From Vibrio breoganii (lineage in GTDB: Bacteria; Pseudomonadota; Gammaproteobacteria; Enterobacterales; Vibrionaceae): a stretch of DNA of 64,000 nt. The stretch is from NCBI RefSeq assembly GCF_001677275.1, contig NZ_CP016178.1:1240001-1304000 (forward strand), given 5' to 3'. Each line of letters opens with the position of its first letter. Positions within the stretch are counted from its first letter, which is position 1. A model generated the notes under the pieces. It ran no database searches and was not told the DNA's origin. It was given only the letters and a program-made list of their open reading frames with translations. Below are positions 36,333 through 45,218 of the stretch, piece after piece. The translations under genes were made by a program, and so were the position numbers.

Positions 36333-37928
36333 ATGACTACTGCAACTACAAACATCGATTTTTCTAAATTCGCAGACCTAAGCCCATTCGAGCTAAAAGA
36401 CAAACTTATCGAAGTGGCACAAACTGTTCCAGACCGTGCTCTTCTAGATGCAGGCCGTGGTAACCCTAACTTCCTAGCAACTCTGCCACGTAAAGCGTTC
36501 ATTCGTCTTGGTGAGTTTGCTGTTGCTGAAGCTGAGCGTAACTACGCTTACCTAGGTGGTGATTTCGGTGGTATCCCCGATGGCGTGGGTATTGTTGAGC
36601 GTTTCGATACGTTTGCTAAAGAGTACTCAAACGACAAAGGTGTTCAGTTCATCGAGCGCGCACTCAGCTACGCAAAAGATCGTCTAGGCATCCAAAAACA
36701 AGCGTTCCTAAACGAACTGGTTCTTGCTTACCTAGCGTGTAACTACCCAGTACCACCACGTATGCTAGTGAACATTGAAAAAGTGGTTAAGCAGTACATC
36801 GCAGAAGAAATGTACGGTCCAGTTCCAATGACCACAGACTTCGATCTATTTGCAACGGAAGGTGGTACGGCTTCAATGACCTACACATTCCAAACTATGT
36901 TCAACAACGGTCTATTGAAAAAAGGCGATAAAGTTGCGCTAATCACGCCAATCTTTACTCCTTACCTAGAAATCCCAGAGCTTTCTGAGTATGAACTAGA
37001 AATCGTTGAGCTACGTCTTGATGAGACTACTTGGCAGCTACCAATGTCTGAAATCGAGAAACTAGCAAATACAGACATCAAACTACTTTGCGTAGTTAAC
37101 CCTGCTAACCCAGCATCAGTGAAATTCTCTGATGAGACTCTAGAGAACCTAACCAACTTTGTGAATGAGCAACGCAGTGACCTATTCATCATCACCGATG
37201 ACGTATACGGTACATTTGCAGATGATTTCGTTTCTCTATTCGCAAAACTACCGTACAACACTCTTTGTGTTTACTCGTTCTCTAAATACTTTGGCGCAAC
37301 AGGCTGGCGTTTAGGTACCATTGGTATCCAACACAAAAACGTATTTGATGACGCACTACGTTCTTTCAGCGAAGAAAAACAATGCCAACTTGATGACCGC
37401 TACAAAACACTGACTCCAGAGCCACGTGATATTAAGTTCATCGACCGCATTGTTGCTGATAGCCGCAGCGTAGCCTTGAACCACACTGCTGGTCTGTCTC
37501 TTCCTCAACAAGTTCAAATGGCAATGTTTGCTCTAACTTGCCTAATGGATTCTGAAGGTAGCTACAAAGCAGCATGTAAACGCATCATTCGTGAGCGCTA
37601 CACAACTCTATACACCAACATGGGTCTAGAAGTTGAAGAGAACAAAGACCGCGTTGATTACTACACACTACTAGAGCTAGACACTCTAGGTGGCAAACTA
37701 TACGGTCAAGAGTTTGTTGAATGGTTCAAAGCAAGCGGTAAAGGTAAAGACTTCCTATTCCGTCTAGCACATGAAACTGGTGTTATTCTGCTTCCAGGTA
37801 ACGGCTTTGATACTGTACATGCCTCTGTTCGTGTATCACTAGCTAACCTTACTCACCACGAGTATGAGCTAATCGGCCGCGCTACCCGCACTGTACTTGA
37901 CGAGTACTTTGCTGAGTTTCAAGGCTAA
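36333..37928 (+). CDS. aspD: Aspartate 4-decarboxylase (aspartate aminotransferase fold, PLP)
   Basis: The start at 36333 behind TAAGGTAA gives 531 residues, the usual AspD length. It matches remembered AspD proteins throughout: LSPFELKDKLI, LLDAGRGNPNFLATLPRKAF, CNYPVPPRMLVNIEKVVKQYI, and VVNPANPASVKFSDETLENL. The PLP-lysine motif is YSFSKYFGATGWRLGTIG, and DSRSVALNHTAGLSLPQQVQM also matches. It converts aspartate to alanine plus CO2. With AspT it forms a decarboxylation/exchange cycle that consumes a cytosolic proton and generates membrane potential. Codon use is strongly biased, implying high expression. A terminator follows. Confidence 0.95.
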   Translation: MTTATTNIDFSKFADLSPFELKDKLIEVAQTVPDRALLDAGRGNPNFLATLPRKAFIRLGEFAVAEAERNYAYLGGDFGGIPDGVGIVERFDTFAKEYSNDKGVQFIERALSYAKDRLGIQKQAFLNELVLAYLACNYPVPPRMLVNIEKVVKQYIAEEMYGPVPMTTDFDLFATEGGTASMTYTFQTMFNNGLLKKGDKVALITPIFTPYLEIPELSEYELEIVELRLDETTWQLPMSEIEKLANTDIKLLCVVNPANPASVKFSDETLENLTNFVNEQRSDLFIITDDVYGTFADDFVSLFAKLPYNTLCVYSFSKYFGATGWRLGTIGIQHKNVFDDALRSFSEEKQCQLDDRYKTLTPEPRDIKFIDRIVADSRSVALNHTAGLSLPQQVQMAMFALTCLMDSEGSYKAACKRIIRERYTTLYTNMGLEVEENKDRVDYYTLLELDTLGGKLYGQEFVEWFKASGKGKDFLFRLAHETGVILLPGNGFDTVHASVRVSLANLTHHEYELIGRATRTVLDEYFAEFQG

Positions 37929-37954
37929 TTCCTCCGATTGAAGATTAAGACAGC

Positions 37955-37986
37955 AAGCCTCGGATAACCCGAGGCTTCATTTTTTC
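37955..37986 (+). terminator. Terminator between aspD and gltS
   Basis: AAGCCTCGG (37955-37963) pairs with CCGAGGCTT (37969-37977) with a short loop, followed by a T-rich run. gltS starts 15 bp further on, so part of its transcription may be readthrough. Confidence 0.9.
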
Positions 37987-38000
37987 ATGAGGATACAACA

Positions 38001-39212
38001 ATGACAAATTCACTCTCTTTTAATGCTTATGCTTCCTTTGCGCTGGCAGTGTTGGTGTTGTCGATAGGGCAACAAATACTCAAAAGGGTCCATATACTGC
38101 GTCACTACCATATTCCCGCGCCTATTATTGGCGGTATCGTGCTCGCGGTTTTCGCTACCCTACTACATCAAAATGGAACCACTTTGAACTTTGCGCTTCC
38201 ATTGAAAACGCCCTTCATGCTGATGTTTTTTGCCAGTGTCGGTTTTTCGGCCAACCTAGCTTTGCTCAGGCAAGGTGGAAAAACACTGATCGCTTTCTTG
38301 TTCTGCGCCACTCTATTCATTGTCTTTCAAGACGTTGTTGGGATTGGTATGGCTGAGGCATTGGGTCTTGACCCCCTACTTGGTCTACTTGCAGGATCCA
38401 TTACCCTCTCCGGCGGACATGGTACTGGCGCAGCCTGGGCTGATATTTTTGCTGATGATTTTCATATCAATAATGCGTTAGAGATCGCAATGGCATGTGC
38501 CACCTTTGGCCTTGTGGTCGGTGGCATTTTAGGGGGCCCATTAGGTAACAGGCTCATCCAGAAGCACTCACTCGCCAGTGAAGAAAATGCTTCTGTGAGT
38601 GAGAAAAAAACCACAACTAAAACAGTAGCGCCTTCAAGAAAGATGAAGCCAAAAGTGATCAGCTTTGGGATCTTGCTCGTTACTGGATTACTGGCCCAGT
38701 ATGCATTCGAGCACATCAGTGCACTCGACAACCCAGTACTGAAGTTTGTTCCTAACTTTGTCTACGCCATCGCTTTTGGGGTCATTGTGGGGAATATCCC
38801 ATTCACGCGGAAAAAGCTTAGCCCTATTGCTTTTGATATTGGACAGGTTGGCGGTATATCCCTTGGACTCTTCTTGGCAATGGCCTTGATGGAGCTAAAA
38901 CTATGGAACCTATTGAGTCTAGCGACACCGCTTTTGGTGATTCTATTTAGCCAATTGCTGTTCACTATCCTGTTTGTTTATTGGATAACATTCCGAGTGA
39001 TGGGACAAAACTACGACGCGGCAGTCATGTCTGCTGGGCACGTAGGATTTGGTATGGGCGCAACACCGACAGCTATGATGAACCTAAATACCATCACCTC
39101 GCACTATGGAGCGTCGACCAAAGCCTATTTTGTCGTGCCTCTTGTCGGAGCATTCTTTATAGACATCGTCAATCTGGTCATCATTCAGGCCTATATTGCT
39201 GTGCTGGGCTAG
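38001..39212 (+). CDS. gltS: Sodium/glutamate symporter
   Basis: The 403-residue polytopic membrane protein has ATG 38001 behind GAGGA and matches GltS: LRHYHIPAPIIGGIVLAV, MLMFFASVGFSANLALLRQGGK, and the re-entrant loop GSITLSGGHGTGAAWADIF. The second-half loop VMSAGHVGFGMGATPTAMMNL also matches. A hydrophilic central loop (about 190-215) separates the two halves. It imports L-glutamate with Na+. It follows aspT-aspD on the same strand and may be part of the same physiological unit of acidic amino acid use. Confidence 0.94.
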   Translation: MTNSLSFNAYASFALAVLVLSIGQQILKRVHILRHYHIPAPIIGGIVLAVFATLLHQNGTTLNFALPLKTPFMLMFFASVGFSANLALLRQGGKTLIAFLFCATLFIVFQDVVGIGMAEALGLDPLLGLLAGSITLSGGHGTGAAWADIFADDFHINNALEIAMACATFGLVVGGILGGPLGNRLIQKHSLASEENASVSEKKTTTKTVAPSRKMKPKVISFGILLVTGLLAQYAFEHISALDNPVLKFVPNFVYAIAFGVIVGNIPFTRKKLSPIAFDIGQVGGISLGLFLAMALMELKLWNLLSLATPLLVILFSQLLFTILFVYWITFRVMGQNYDAAVMSAGHVGFGMGATPTAMMNLNTITSHYGASTKAYFVVPLVGAFFIDIVNLVIIQAYIAVLG

Positions 39213-39290
39213 CCATTGAATAGTAGTTCTGGCAATGAGCTAAAGCTATATTCTAATCAAGTAGGGTTCGGTACAAATAAAAGCATCTAT

Positions 39291-39962
39291 CTAGGAAAGC
39301 AGCTTCACCAAGGCTTTGCCCACGGCACTGGCACTAGTTGGGTTCTGTCCGGTGATCACTCTCTCGTCCACAATCACTAGCTCTTGCCAAGGCTGAACCT
39401 TGTTGTAGCGGGCAGCGCTTCGCGCTAAAGACTCTTCTAGTAAGAATGGGATATCATTGATGGTGCCAAAGTCGATTTCCTCTTCTCGAGTAAAACCTGT
39501 CACCGATTTCGACTGCAATAGCGTTTCGCCATTACTTAGCTTGATAGGTAGCAAAGCACCGGGACCATGGCACACCGCTGAGATTATGCCACCACCTTGG
39601 TAGTGTTTTGCGGCAATGCTGGCGAAGTCTTCATTCGTTGCCAGGTCTGAAAGCAGGCCAAATCCCCCCGGATAGAAGATAGCGTCATAATCTCCGATGT
39701 TCACCGCAGATACTGGGATCGTATTGTTGACGCGGCTCTGAAAATCGCTGTCAGCTAAAATATCTGCATTAACACTATCGCCCTCAATATCAGTGCCATA
39801 AAGAGGCGCTTTGCCGCCATGTATAGAGGCAATGTCATAGTCAAAGCCAGCAGCAAGTATGGCATGCAGTGCATGAGTCAACTCTGGCGCATACGTACCA
39901 TTGGCTTGGTCAGTGTCACCTAGTGTCGCGTGGCTGGTAACGGGAATAAGTACTTTGGTCAT
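39291..39962 (-). CDS. DJ-1/PfpI family protein (type 1 glutamine amidotransferase-like, Hsp31-like)
   Basis: This 223-residue protein has ATG 39962 behind AAAGGA. It has the DJ-1/PfpI fold with the nucleophile elbow GGIISAVCHGPGALLPI (catalytic Cys followed by His) and the acidic residue region in DYDAIFYPGGFGLLSDL. Family members act as glyoxalase III, deglycase or chaperone (HchA, YDR533C-like); the exact role is unresolved. It is a single gene, convergent with gltS. Confidence 0.9.
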   Translation of the reverse strand: MTKVLIPVTSHATLGDTDQANGTYAPELTHALHAILAAGFDYDIASIHGGKAPLYGTDIEGDSVNADILADSDFQSRVNNTIPVSAVNIGDYDAIFYPGGFGLLSDLATNEDFASIAAKHYQGGGIISAVCHGPGALLPIKLSNGETLLQSKSVTGFTREEEIDFGTINDIPFLLEESLARSAARYNKVQPWQELVIVDERVITGQNPTSASAVGKALVKLLS

Positions 39963-40085
39963 TGTCTATCCTTTAGAGCTAAATGAAGTGCTATAGCATT
40001 AGATAGTAGTTGCTAATTGATTGGTGTGTAATAGCATTATTCAATGCTCTGCTCAGTAAAGAGCACAATGACCCGAGGAGTTGGC

Positions 40086-40571
40086 ATGGATAGCATCATT
40101 AGAAACGCAATTGCATTGCGCAAAGAAGGGAAATACTCACAGTCTAGGGAGCTACTTGAAGGTCTAGTACCCGATGAGCTCTATCAAGGACAGGCGCACC
40201 TGCATATTGCTTGGTCCTATGACAACGAAGGAAAAGAGCAGTTGGCCATTTCCCACTATCAACAAGCGTTACTGGGTAAACTGACTTCAATAGAACGCTT
40301 CGATACGCTGTTTGGTCTTGCCTCTACGTTTAGGAGTCTTGGTCAATACAAGAAAGCACTTTACTACTTTGAGCAGACGATGAGCGAATACCCCGATTCA
40401 GTAGAGGTGCAACCCTTCTACGCAATGTGCTTATATAATCTTGGAGAGCACAAACGAGCGACCTCATTGTTGCTGGAACTACTGGTTTCTACCACCAGCA
40501 GTGAAGCCATCAAAGAGTATCAACGCGCTATATTGCTCTACGCGAAAGATTTAGACCAGAAATGGTCATGA
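40086..40571 (+). CDS. Tetratricopeptide repeat protein
   Basis: The ATG at 40086 behind GAGGAG gives 161 residues. Three to four TPR-like helix pairs are visible: ALRKEGKYSQSRELLEGLV, AHLHIAWSYDNEGKEQLAISHYQQAL, LFGLASTFRSLGQYKKALYYFEQTM, and PFYAMCLYNLGEHKRATSLLLELL. It is soluble, with no signal peptide, and probably a protein-interaction scaffold of unknown partner. It converges on the NAT gene across a pentamer repeat. Confidence 0.85.
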   Translation: MDSIIRNAIALRKEGKYSQSRELLEGLVPDELYQGQAHLHIAWSYDNEGKEQLAISHYQQALLGKLTSIERFDTLFGLASTFRSLGQYKKALYYFEQTMSEYPDSVEVQPFYAMCLYNLGEHKRATSLLLELLVSTTSSEAIKEYQRAILLYAKDLDQKWS

Positions 40572-40590
40572 GTAAAAAATACAAAACATC

Positions 40591-40650
40591 ACTTCACTTC
40601 ACGTCACGTCACGTCACGTCACGTCACGTCACGTCACGTCACGTCACGTC
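40591..40650. repeat. Pentamer tandem array (ACGTC)n
   Basis: Two ACTTC units are followed by ten exact ACGTC units. The array fills the gap between the TPR gene and the convergent NAT gene and runs into the NAT reading frame, supplying its last three codons and the stop codon (40639-40650). Confidence 0.97.
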
Positions 40651-41439
40651 AAAATACTGAGCAATCTTTTGATACGGCATATCAAGCTCTAAACCAAAGT
40701 GAGTCTTCACTTGCTTAAAGTAATCAGACTCATTGGAGAGCTTTATCTCCGTAATCTGCTCACCTTTCTTAATCTTCAAAAGATCGTTAAGCAAGGTAAC
40801 TGTGCCTTCTTCGGTCGCTATCGACGCGATACCGGCAGACGTAAACACTGAATTGGGGCTTGTTGAGGTAAAGTGATTGCCGTATTCAATATCACCGGCG
40901 CACACCTCTTCCATATCGAAGCTATAAAGATTGAGCCAGTTATCTTGGTCTTTTACCTGCAACATGGTGCCGTATAAATCATGAGCGACCAAACGGAAGG
41001 TTTGTAGATCGGTACAAAGCTCAGTATCCATTGTTAGAGGAAGCGGATGCCTTGGAGTTTGCGAACCAAAGCCCACATCCACCAGCCATTGCTGGCCATC
41101 AAGTGTAACCAATGAGACTTGGTGCCCTCGCCCTGTTGGTGCTCCCGACAGGTGCACTCGACCCAACAGTGCTCTTGCTTCAAAACCTATTGCTGATAAG
41201 ACTCTCAGCATCAAACCGTTCAATTCAAAACAGTAACCACCACGCTGATGAGTAACAACCTTATTGAAAATTTCATCTGCGGTAGTCTCTATCTTTTTGC
41301 CCGCAATCACATCAAAGTTTTCAAAGGGTACAGCTCTGTGCTGAGCATTGTGCAGTGCCTTTAAGCCTTGCACTGAAACCTCGGGTTGCTTCGATAAGCC
41401 AATTCGAGAAAGGTATTGAGAGAGGGTATCTGAGTTCAT
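40639..41439 (-). CDS. nhoA: Arylamine N-acetyltransferase (NAT family)
   Basis: This 266-residue protein has the Cys-His-Asp triad of arylamine N-acetyltransferases: RGGYCFELNGLMLRVL (Cys), GRGHQVSLVTLDG (His) and QWLVDVGFGSQTPRHPL (Asp). The N-terminal NAQHRAVPFENFDV is also typical. It transfers acetyl from acetyl-CoA to arylamines or hydrazines in the cytosol; the physiological substrate is unknown. The C-terminus (FDVT) is encoded by the pentamer array, so the last residues have been supplied by repeat DNA. Confidence 0.93.
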   Translation of the reverse strand: MNSDTLSQYLSRIGLSKQPEVSVQGLKALHNAQHRAVPFENFDVIAGKKIETTADEIFNKVVTHQRGGYCFELNGLMLRVLSAIGFEARALLGRVHLSGAPTGRGHQVSLVTLDGQQWLVDVGFGSQTPRHPLPLTMDTELCTDLQTFRLVAHDLYGTMLQVKDQDNWLNLYSFDMEEVCAGDIEYGNHFTSTSPNSVFTSAGIASIATEEGTVTLLNDLLKIKKGEQITEIKLSNESDYFKQVKTHFGLELDMPYQKIAQYFDVT

Positions 41440-41565
41440 TAGCCAAGTTCCTTATTGTAACTAAAGAGCAAGTTAACACATTCTTGTTAAACCCAGCGAC
41501 ACTCTCGCCAATACTCAAAAACCTCAGTACCATATAAGGAAAGTTTAACCCATCGGAAAACCAGT

Positions 41566-41904
41566 ATGTCTCTTCCTCCTTGCCCAAATTGCAGCTCAGA
41601 ATATGTGTATCAAGATCAGAGCAACCTAGTGTGCCCAGAATGCGCCTATGAATGGAACCCAACTCAAGACGCTATTGAAGCAGAAGCTTCAGCGGTACGT
41701 GACGTTAATGGCAATAAGTTAGAGCAAGGGGACAAAGTCACCATCATCAAAGATCTCAAGGTTAAAGGAAGCTCTTCTGCGGTTAAGATTGGCGCCAAGG
41801 CGGTCATTAAGCGCGTAACCATAGCTAAAGACCACCAGCTCGACTGCAAAGTTGAAGGTTGGGGTGAAATCCTAATTACTGCGAAATATGTGAAGAAGAG
41901 TTAA
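41566..41904 (+). CDS. yjdM: Zinc-ribbon protein YjdM (formerly PhnA)
   Basis: The 112-residue protein opens MSLPPCPNCSSEYVYQDQSNLVCPECAYEW, a CxxC...CxxC zinc ribbon. The YjdM/PhnA C-terminal SH3-like domain follows (VRDVNGNKLEQGDKVTIIKDLKVKGSSSAVKIGAKA). It is widespread; the role is not firmly known despite the old link to alkylphosphonate use. It is divergent from the NAT gene. Confidence 0.93.
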   Translation: MSLPPCPNCSSEYVYQDQSNLVCPECAYEWNPTQDAIEAEASAVRDVNGNKLEQGDKVTIIKDLKVKGSSSAVKIGAKAVIKRVTIAKDHQLDCKVEGWGEILITAKYVKKS

Positions 41905-42029
41905 GCCTGTCAGACCATTTTCAATGAGCCGATATGCTCTGCTTTCTAGTTAGGTTGTAGAGCAAAAGTTGCAAAGTCTATTTTTTGAACAACACTCTAT
42001 CCAATGCAATGGATATCAAGGAATATGAC

Positions 42030-42614
42030 ATGCGACATTTTCTGACACTCTGCGCGATGCTCTCTATGAGTTTGTTCATCCCTTTAAAAGCGATAGCCGC
42101 TGGGCACTATCAGGTCGATTCAAAGATCTCCACCGTCAGCTTTGCCACCATCAAGAAACAATACATCGTTGAACCTGCGGTTATTAGTGGTGTATCGGGC
42201 AGTCTTGATGACAAAGGTATGTTGGAAGTGATGGTGCCTCTCAAGAATTTGGACACTGGTGTATCGATTCGAAATGACAGGCTCAATGAGCTCTTTTTCA
42301 ACGCTGCAACCTTCCCTGATGTGAAAATATCAGCTCAGGTTCCAGCTGAGTTGATGAAAGGCGATAGGGTTGTAACGCAAGCAACCATAGCTGCAACAGT
42401 TACTCTATATGGGAAATCTCAAACTCTAGACTTTATGCTTAATATCGTAAGAGTTGGGAATGTAATTTCGGTATCGAGCGTCAAACCTGTCATCGTAGAT
42501 GGCACAAGTTTTGGTATTCCCAAAGAAGCCCTGCAGGCCGTATCAAAGACCGTGGGTGATATAGCGATATCCTCCACCGTCGCGGTAAACGTTTCTTTGG
42601 TGCTGATACAGTAG
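42030..42614 (+). CDS. YceI family periplasmic protein
   Basis: The ATG at 42030, with AAGGA about 8 bp upstream, gives 194 residues with a Sec signal peptide (MRHFLTLCAMLSMSLFIPLKAIA followed by AG). The mature part is a YceI-type lipocalin-like barrel: HYQVDSKISTVSFATIKKQYIVEPAVISGVSG, LDTGVSIRNDRLNELFFNAATFPDVKISA, and TVTLYGKSQTLDFMLNIVRVG. Such proteins bind isoprenoid-like lipids. It is monocistronic. Confidence 0.9.
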   Translation: MRHFLTLCAMLSMSLFIPLKAIAAGHYQVDSKISTVSFATIKKQYIVEPAVISGVSGSLDDKGMLEVMVPLKNLDTGVSIRNDRLNELFFNAATFPDVKISAQVPAELMKGDRVVTQATIAATVTLYGKSQTLDFMLNIVRVGNVISVSSVKPVIVDGTSFGIPKEALQAVSKTVGDIAISSTVAVNVSLVLIQ

Positions 42615-42635
42615 CTATTACAAAGAGTAATTTAA

Positions 42636-42678
42636 AAATAGCGCCCACTGTTTTATACATAGTAGGGCGCTATTTTTG
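42636..42678. terminator. Terminator between YceI gene and EamA gene
   Basis: AAATAGCGCCC (42636-42646) pairs with GGGCGCTATTT (42665-42675). A-rich sequence on the left and T-rich on the right allow use in both directions for the converging genes. Confidence 0.88.
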
Positions 42679-42700
42679 TCTGACTGAAAAACTGGATTAA

Positions 42701-43603
42701 CTACGATTTTTCCTTTTGAAATGGCACCAACAACTGCTTGCCAAACACATTGATAAGCGCACCGATGACGATTAGTCCCCCTCCCATGTAAGTCCAAACA
42801 GACGGAATCTCGCTAAACACCCAAACGCCAAGTAATGCAGAGAACACGATCTGCACATAAGAATACGCAGACGCTTTACCCGCATCTTGGGTTTGCATTG
42901 CTTTGGTTAGGCCGTACTGACCTATCTGAGTAAAGATGCCGACGAGTACTAGCATGATAGTGATATACAGACTTGGCCAAACAAAATCCTGCCAGATCAA
43001 TAGGGTAGAAACCGGAAGAGCCACCATAGGGAAATACAAAATGATGACAGAGCTGTCTTCTGTTCGGCTTAGCTTTCGTACAATAACGTAGGCAATGGAG
43101 CTTCCAAACGCGCCGCAAAGAGCAATCATTATGCTAAACATAGGCAATTCACTACTATCTCCGCCCATGTTCGGCTGAACCATAACGAACAATCCCAGTA
43201 AACAAAATGCAATGCATATCATGGTGGACTGCTGAATACGCTCTTTAAGGAACAGCACGCCAAGTAGGGCAGTAAACACAGGATGGACATACTGCAATAT
43301 AGTGGCTTCAGCCAAGGGTAATGTGGTGACTGCATAGTACACACACATTAACGCGCCTGTTCCAACCGCACCACGTAGAAACAGCAGAGGCTTGTTGTTG
43401 CCCAGCGCGGATATCCCCTTTCGCTTTACGTCGATGTAACTAATGATTAGCGACACCAATGCCCTAGCCGCCACAATCTCAAATACAGGAATGCCATAGT
43501 TACTGATGTACTTCACACACGCCGACATGAGCGCGAACCCAAAAGCGGAGAGAAGCATAAACCTAACCCCAACAGGGATTAGTGAGAGAGAAGAAGTTGG
43601 CAT
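42701..43603 (-). CDS. DMT superfamily transporter (EamA domains)
   Basis: The 300-residue protein has about ten membrane helices arranged as two EamA repeats (roughly 10-145 and 160-290). Typical features are ALMSACVKYISNYGIPVFEIVAARAL and AEATILQYVHPVFTALLGVLFLKERI, repeated later as YSYVQIVFSALLGVWVFSEIPSVWTYMGG. It is probably an exporter of a metabolite or amino acid derivative; the substrate is unknown. It is a single gene. Confidence 0.9.
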   Translation of the reverse strand: MPTSSLSLIPVGVRFMLLSAFGFALMSACVKYISNYGIPVFEIVAARALVSLIISYIDVKRKGISALGNNKPLLFLRGAVGTGALMCVYYAVTTLPLAEATILQYVHPVFTALLGVLFLKERIQQSTMICIAFCLLGLFVMVQPNMGGDSSELPMFSIMIALCGAFGSSIAYVIVRKLSRTEDSSVIILYFPMVALPVSTLLIWQDFVWPSLYITIMLVLVGIFTQIGQYGLTKAMQTQDAGKASAYSYVQIVFSALLGVWVFSEIPSVWTYMGGGLIVIGALINVFGKQLLVPFQKEKS

Positions 43604-43733
43604 AGTAGTGTCTGTTAGTCTTGGGGGACGAGAATCATATCCTAGTTTAGGATACTCGAGCTAAGTGATTGTGATTAATTGGGAAAATAAGTCGGGGTGG
43701 AATGTACGAACGGGCTATGAACTGTCATCTCCG

Positions 43734-43835
43734 AAGTCTTTTCTGGGCCAGCACACTGGTCGGAGATCTCTTCAACTGTAGAGCTCATTAGATCCTCGAC
43801 CGGAATGCCGGCCCAGAAAAGCACTCGAGGATGAC
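43734..43835. repeat. Inverted pair of REP-like hairpin elements
   Basis: Two ~46-bp elements face each other. The left starts GTCATCTCCGAAGTCTTTTC and ends TCGGAGATCTC. The right, on the opposite strand, starts GTCATCCTCGAGTGCTTTTC and ends TCGAGGATCT. Each has complementary ends (ATCTCCGA/TCGGAGAT and ATCCTCGA/TCGAGGAT) and shares the core TTTTCTGGGCC. The outer GTCATC...CCGAAGT and GATCTCTTCA are shared with the 117-bp repeats at 47411 and 54001. Confidence 0.85.
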
Positions 43836-43844
43836 CGAGTTCAA

Positions 43845-45218
43845 CTACAGATCTCGATATAACTTCATATAGAATGCACTGATAGCAAGAGCAAGCGCCA
43901 TAACGGTTAGCATAGTAATCGGCACCACAAGTGAAAAGCTCGGTGTAAGGTACATGGCACTCATGGTCATTACCATTAGTAAGTTAACACCTAGTACTTT
44001 TTGCAATGCTAGAGCCGGCTTTGAAGCTATCTTCCAAATCAAAAATACATTCACAAAATAGAATCCAGCTAGCTGCCAAAGCTCTGTAAATGATGGCAGG
44101 ATAAGCACATACTGGGTTAAGAAAAATGTCCCCCAACCCGCAACGCCAATCACAGTTTGCCCGATTGCGTTGCTCGGCAAACTCACTATCACACTCGCAA
44201 AAATCGCACAGACCAAAGGCATCATGTAAGCGCCTGGAATTGGCAAATACCACCAGATTGCAAGACCAGTTAGAAGTACACTAAGCGATCGAACCACATT
44301 ACCCAGTCGTTTATCTAAAGGTAAGTCAAAGGCACTGTACTTGATCTTCGGGATCGCGTATTTCACTGTCATTTGGTCTAGCCATTTGCCTAGATCATCA
44401 CGCCCATTCATGGGATTAGAAAGTGCTTTAGTCAGTAGGCTGCTTCCATCTCTAACATCTTGCACGTCCACCGAACGAGCTACCTTTGGCGACTCAACTA
44501 ATACTTCAAGGAGCTCAATGGCACGGATAATCACGCGCCAAGCGCTTCTCTCATGTCTTAGTCTGTGGCTACCATTCAAAGGCAGATCCAATATTGCTTT
44601 TAACTTGCTTAGATTCGTTTTTTGCTGGCCCGCCAACTCTTCGTCACGTTCAAATTTACCCAAAGAAAGTTGGCTCAGCTGTGCCTTCAAGTTTTTTGTT
44701 GTTGGTACCAACAACGCAAAGAAATCGTCTTCTATCTTTTGTGGCCAAATAACACTGAATATCACACTAAAAACGAACAAACCCAGCAAGGTTTCCTGAA
44801 TCCGTAATATCGCTATATTGAAGGTTGTAACACTATCAAACGAACCCATGCAGGCAATGATGGCACAAACAGTAAACCCGATGGTAAAGGCATATCCAAA
44901 CTGTTTATGAGAACCCATGAACGAACAAAAGCCCAAAAACAGCGTAAACAACACAATAAATGCTAAGTGGTCTTGCGGAAACAGTGCCAACAAAAACATC
45001 GCATAGCTTATCCCTAAGAACGTACCTAACACTCGATTGCGCCCCTTCTTCACCGAGTGTGAATACGATTCGTTAGCTGCAGCAACCACTACCGCAATAG
45101 CTGCCCAATAAGGTTTGTCCCATCCGAACCATAACGCTATCGAAATAGACAACGATATAGCCAGAGCGACTTTGATGGCTTCCTGAGTCGAGCGGCTCAA
45201 CACAGTTGACCCCATCAT
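43845..45218 (-). CDS. FUSC family inner-membrane efflux protein (AaeB-like)
   Basis: This 457-residue protein has the FUSC layout with two hydrophobic blocks (about 10-155 and 315-450) flanking a cytosolic helical region. Landmarks are GWDKPYWAAIAVVVAAANESYSHSVKKGRNRVLGTFLG and the repeated second half ending in FYMKLYRDL. AaeB-type pumps export aromatic carboxylic acids with an AaeA-type adaptor. It is shorter than E. coli AaeB (about 655 residues). Its start overlaps the adaptor stop by 4 bp, so the pair is co-translated. Confidence 0.88.
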   Translation of the reverse strand: MMGSTVLSRSTQEAIKVALAISLSISIALWFGWDKPYWAAIAVVVAAANESYSHSVKKGRNRVLGTFLGISYAMFLLALFPQDHLAFIVLFTLFLGFCSFMGSHKQFGYAFTIGFTVCAIIACMGSFDSVTTFNIAILRIQETLLGLFVFSVIFSVIWPQKIEDDFFALLVPTTKNLKAQLSQLSLGKFERDEELAGQQKTNLSKLKAILDLPLNGSHRLRHERSAWRVIIRAIELLEVLVESPKVARSVDVQDVRDGSSLLTKALSNPMNGRDDLGKWLDQMTVKYAIPKIKYSAFDLPLDKRLGNVVRSLSVLLTGLAIWWYLPIPGAYMMPLVCAIFASVIVSLPSNAIGQTVIGVAGWGTFFLTQYVLILPSFTELWQLAGFYFVNVFLIWKIASKPALALQKVLGVNLLMVMTMSAMYLTPSFSLVVPITMLTVMALALAISAFYMKLYRDL

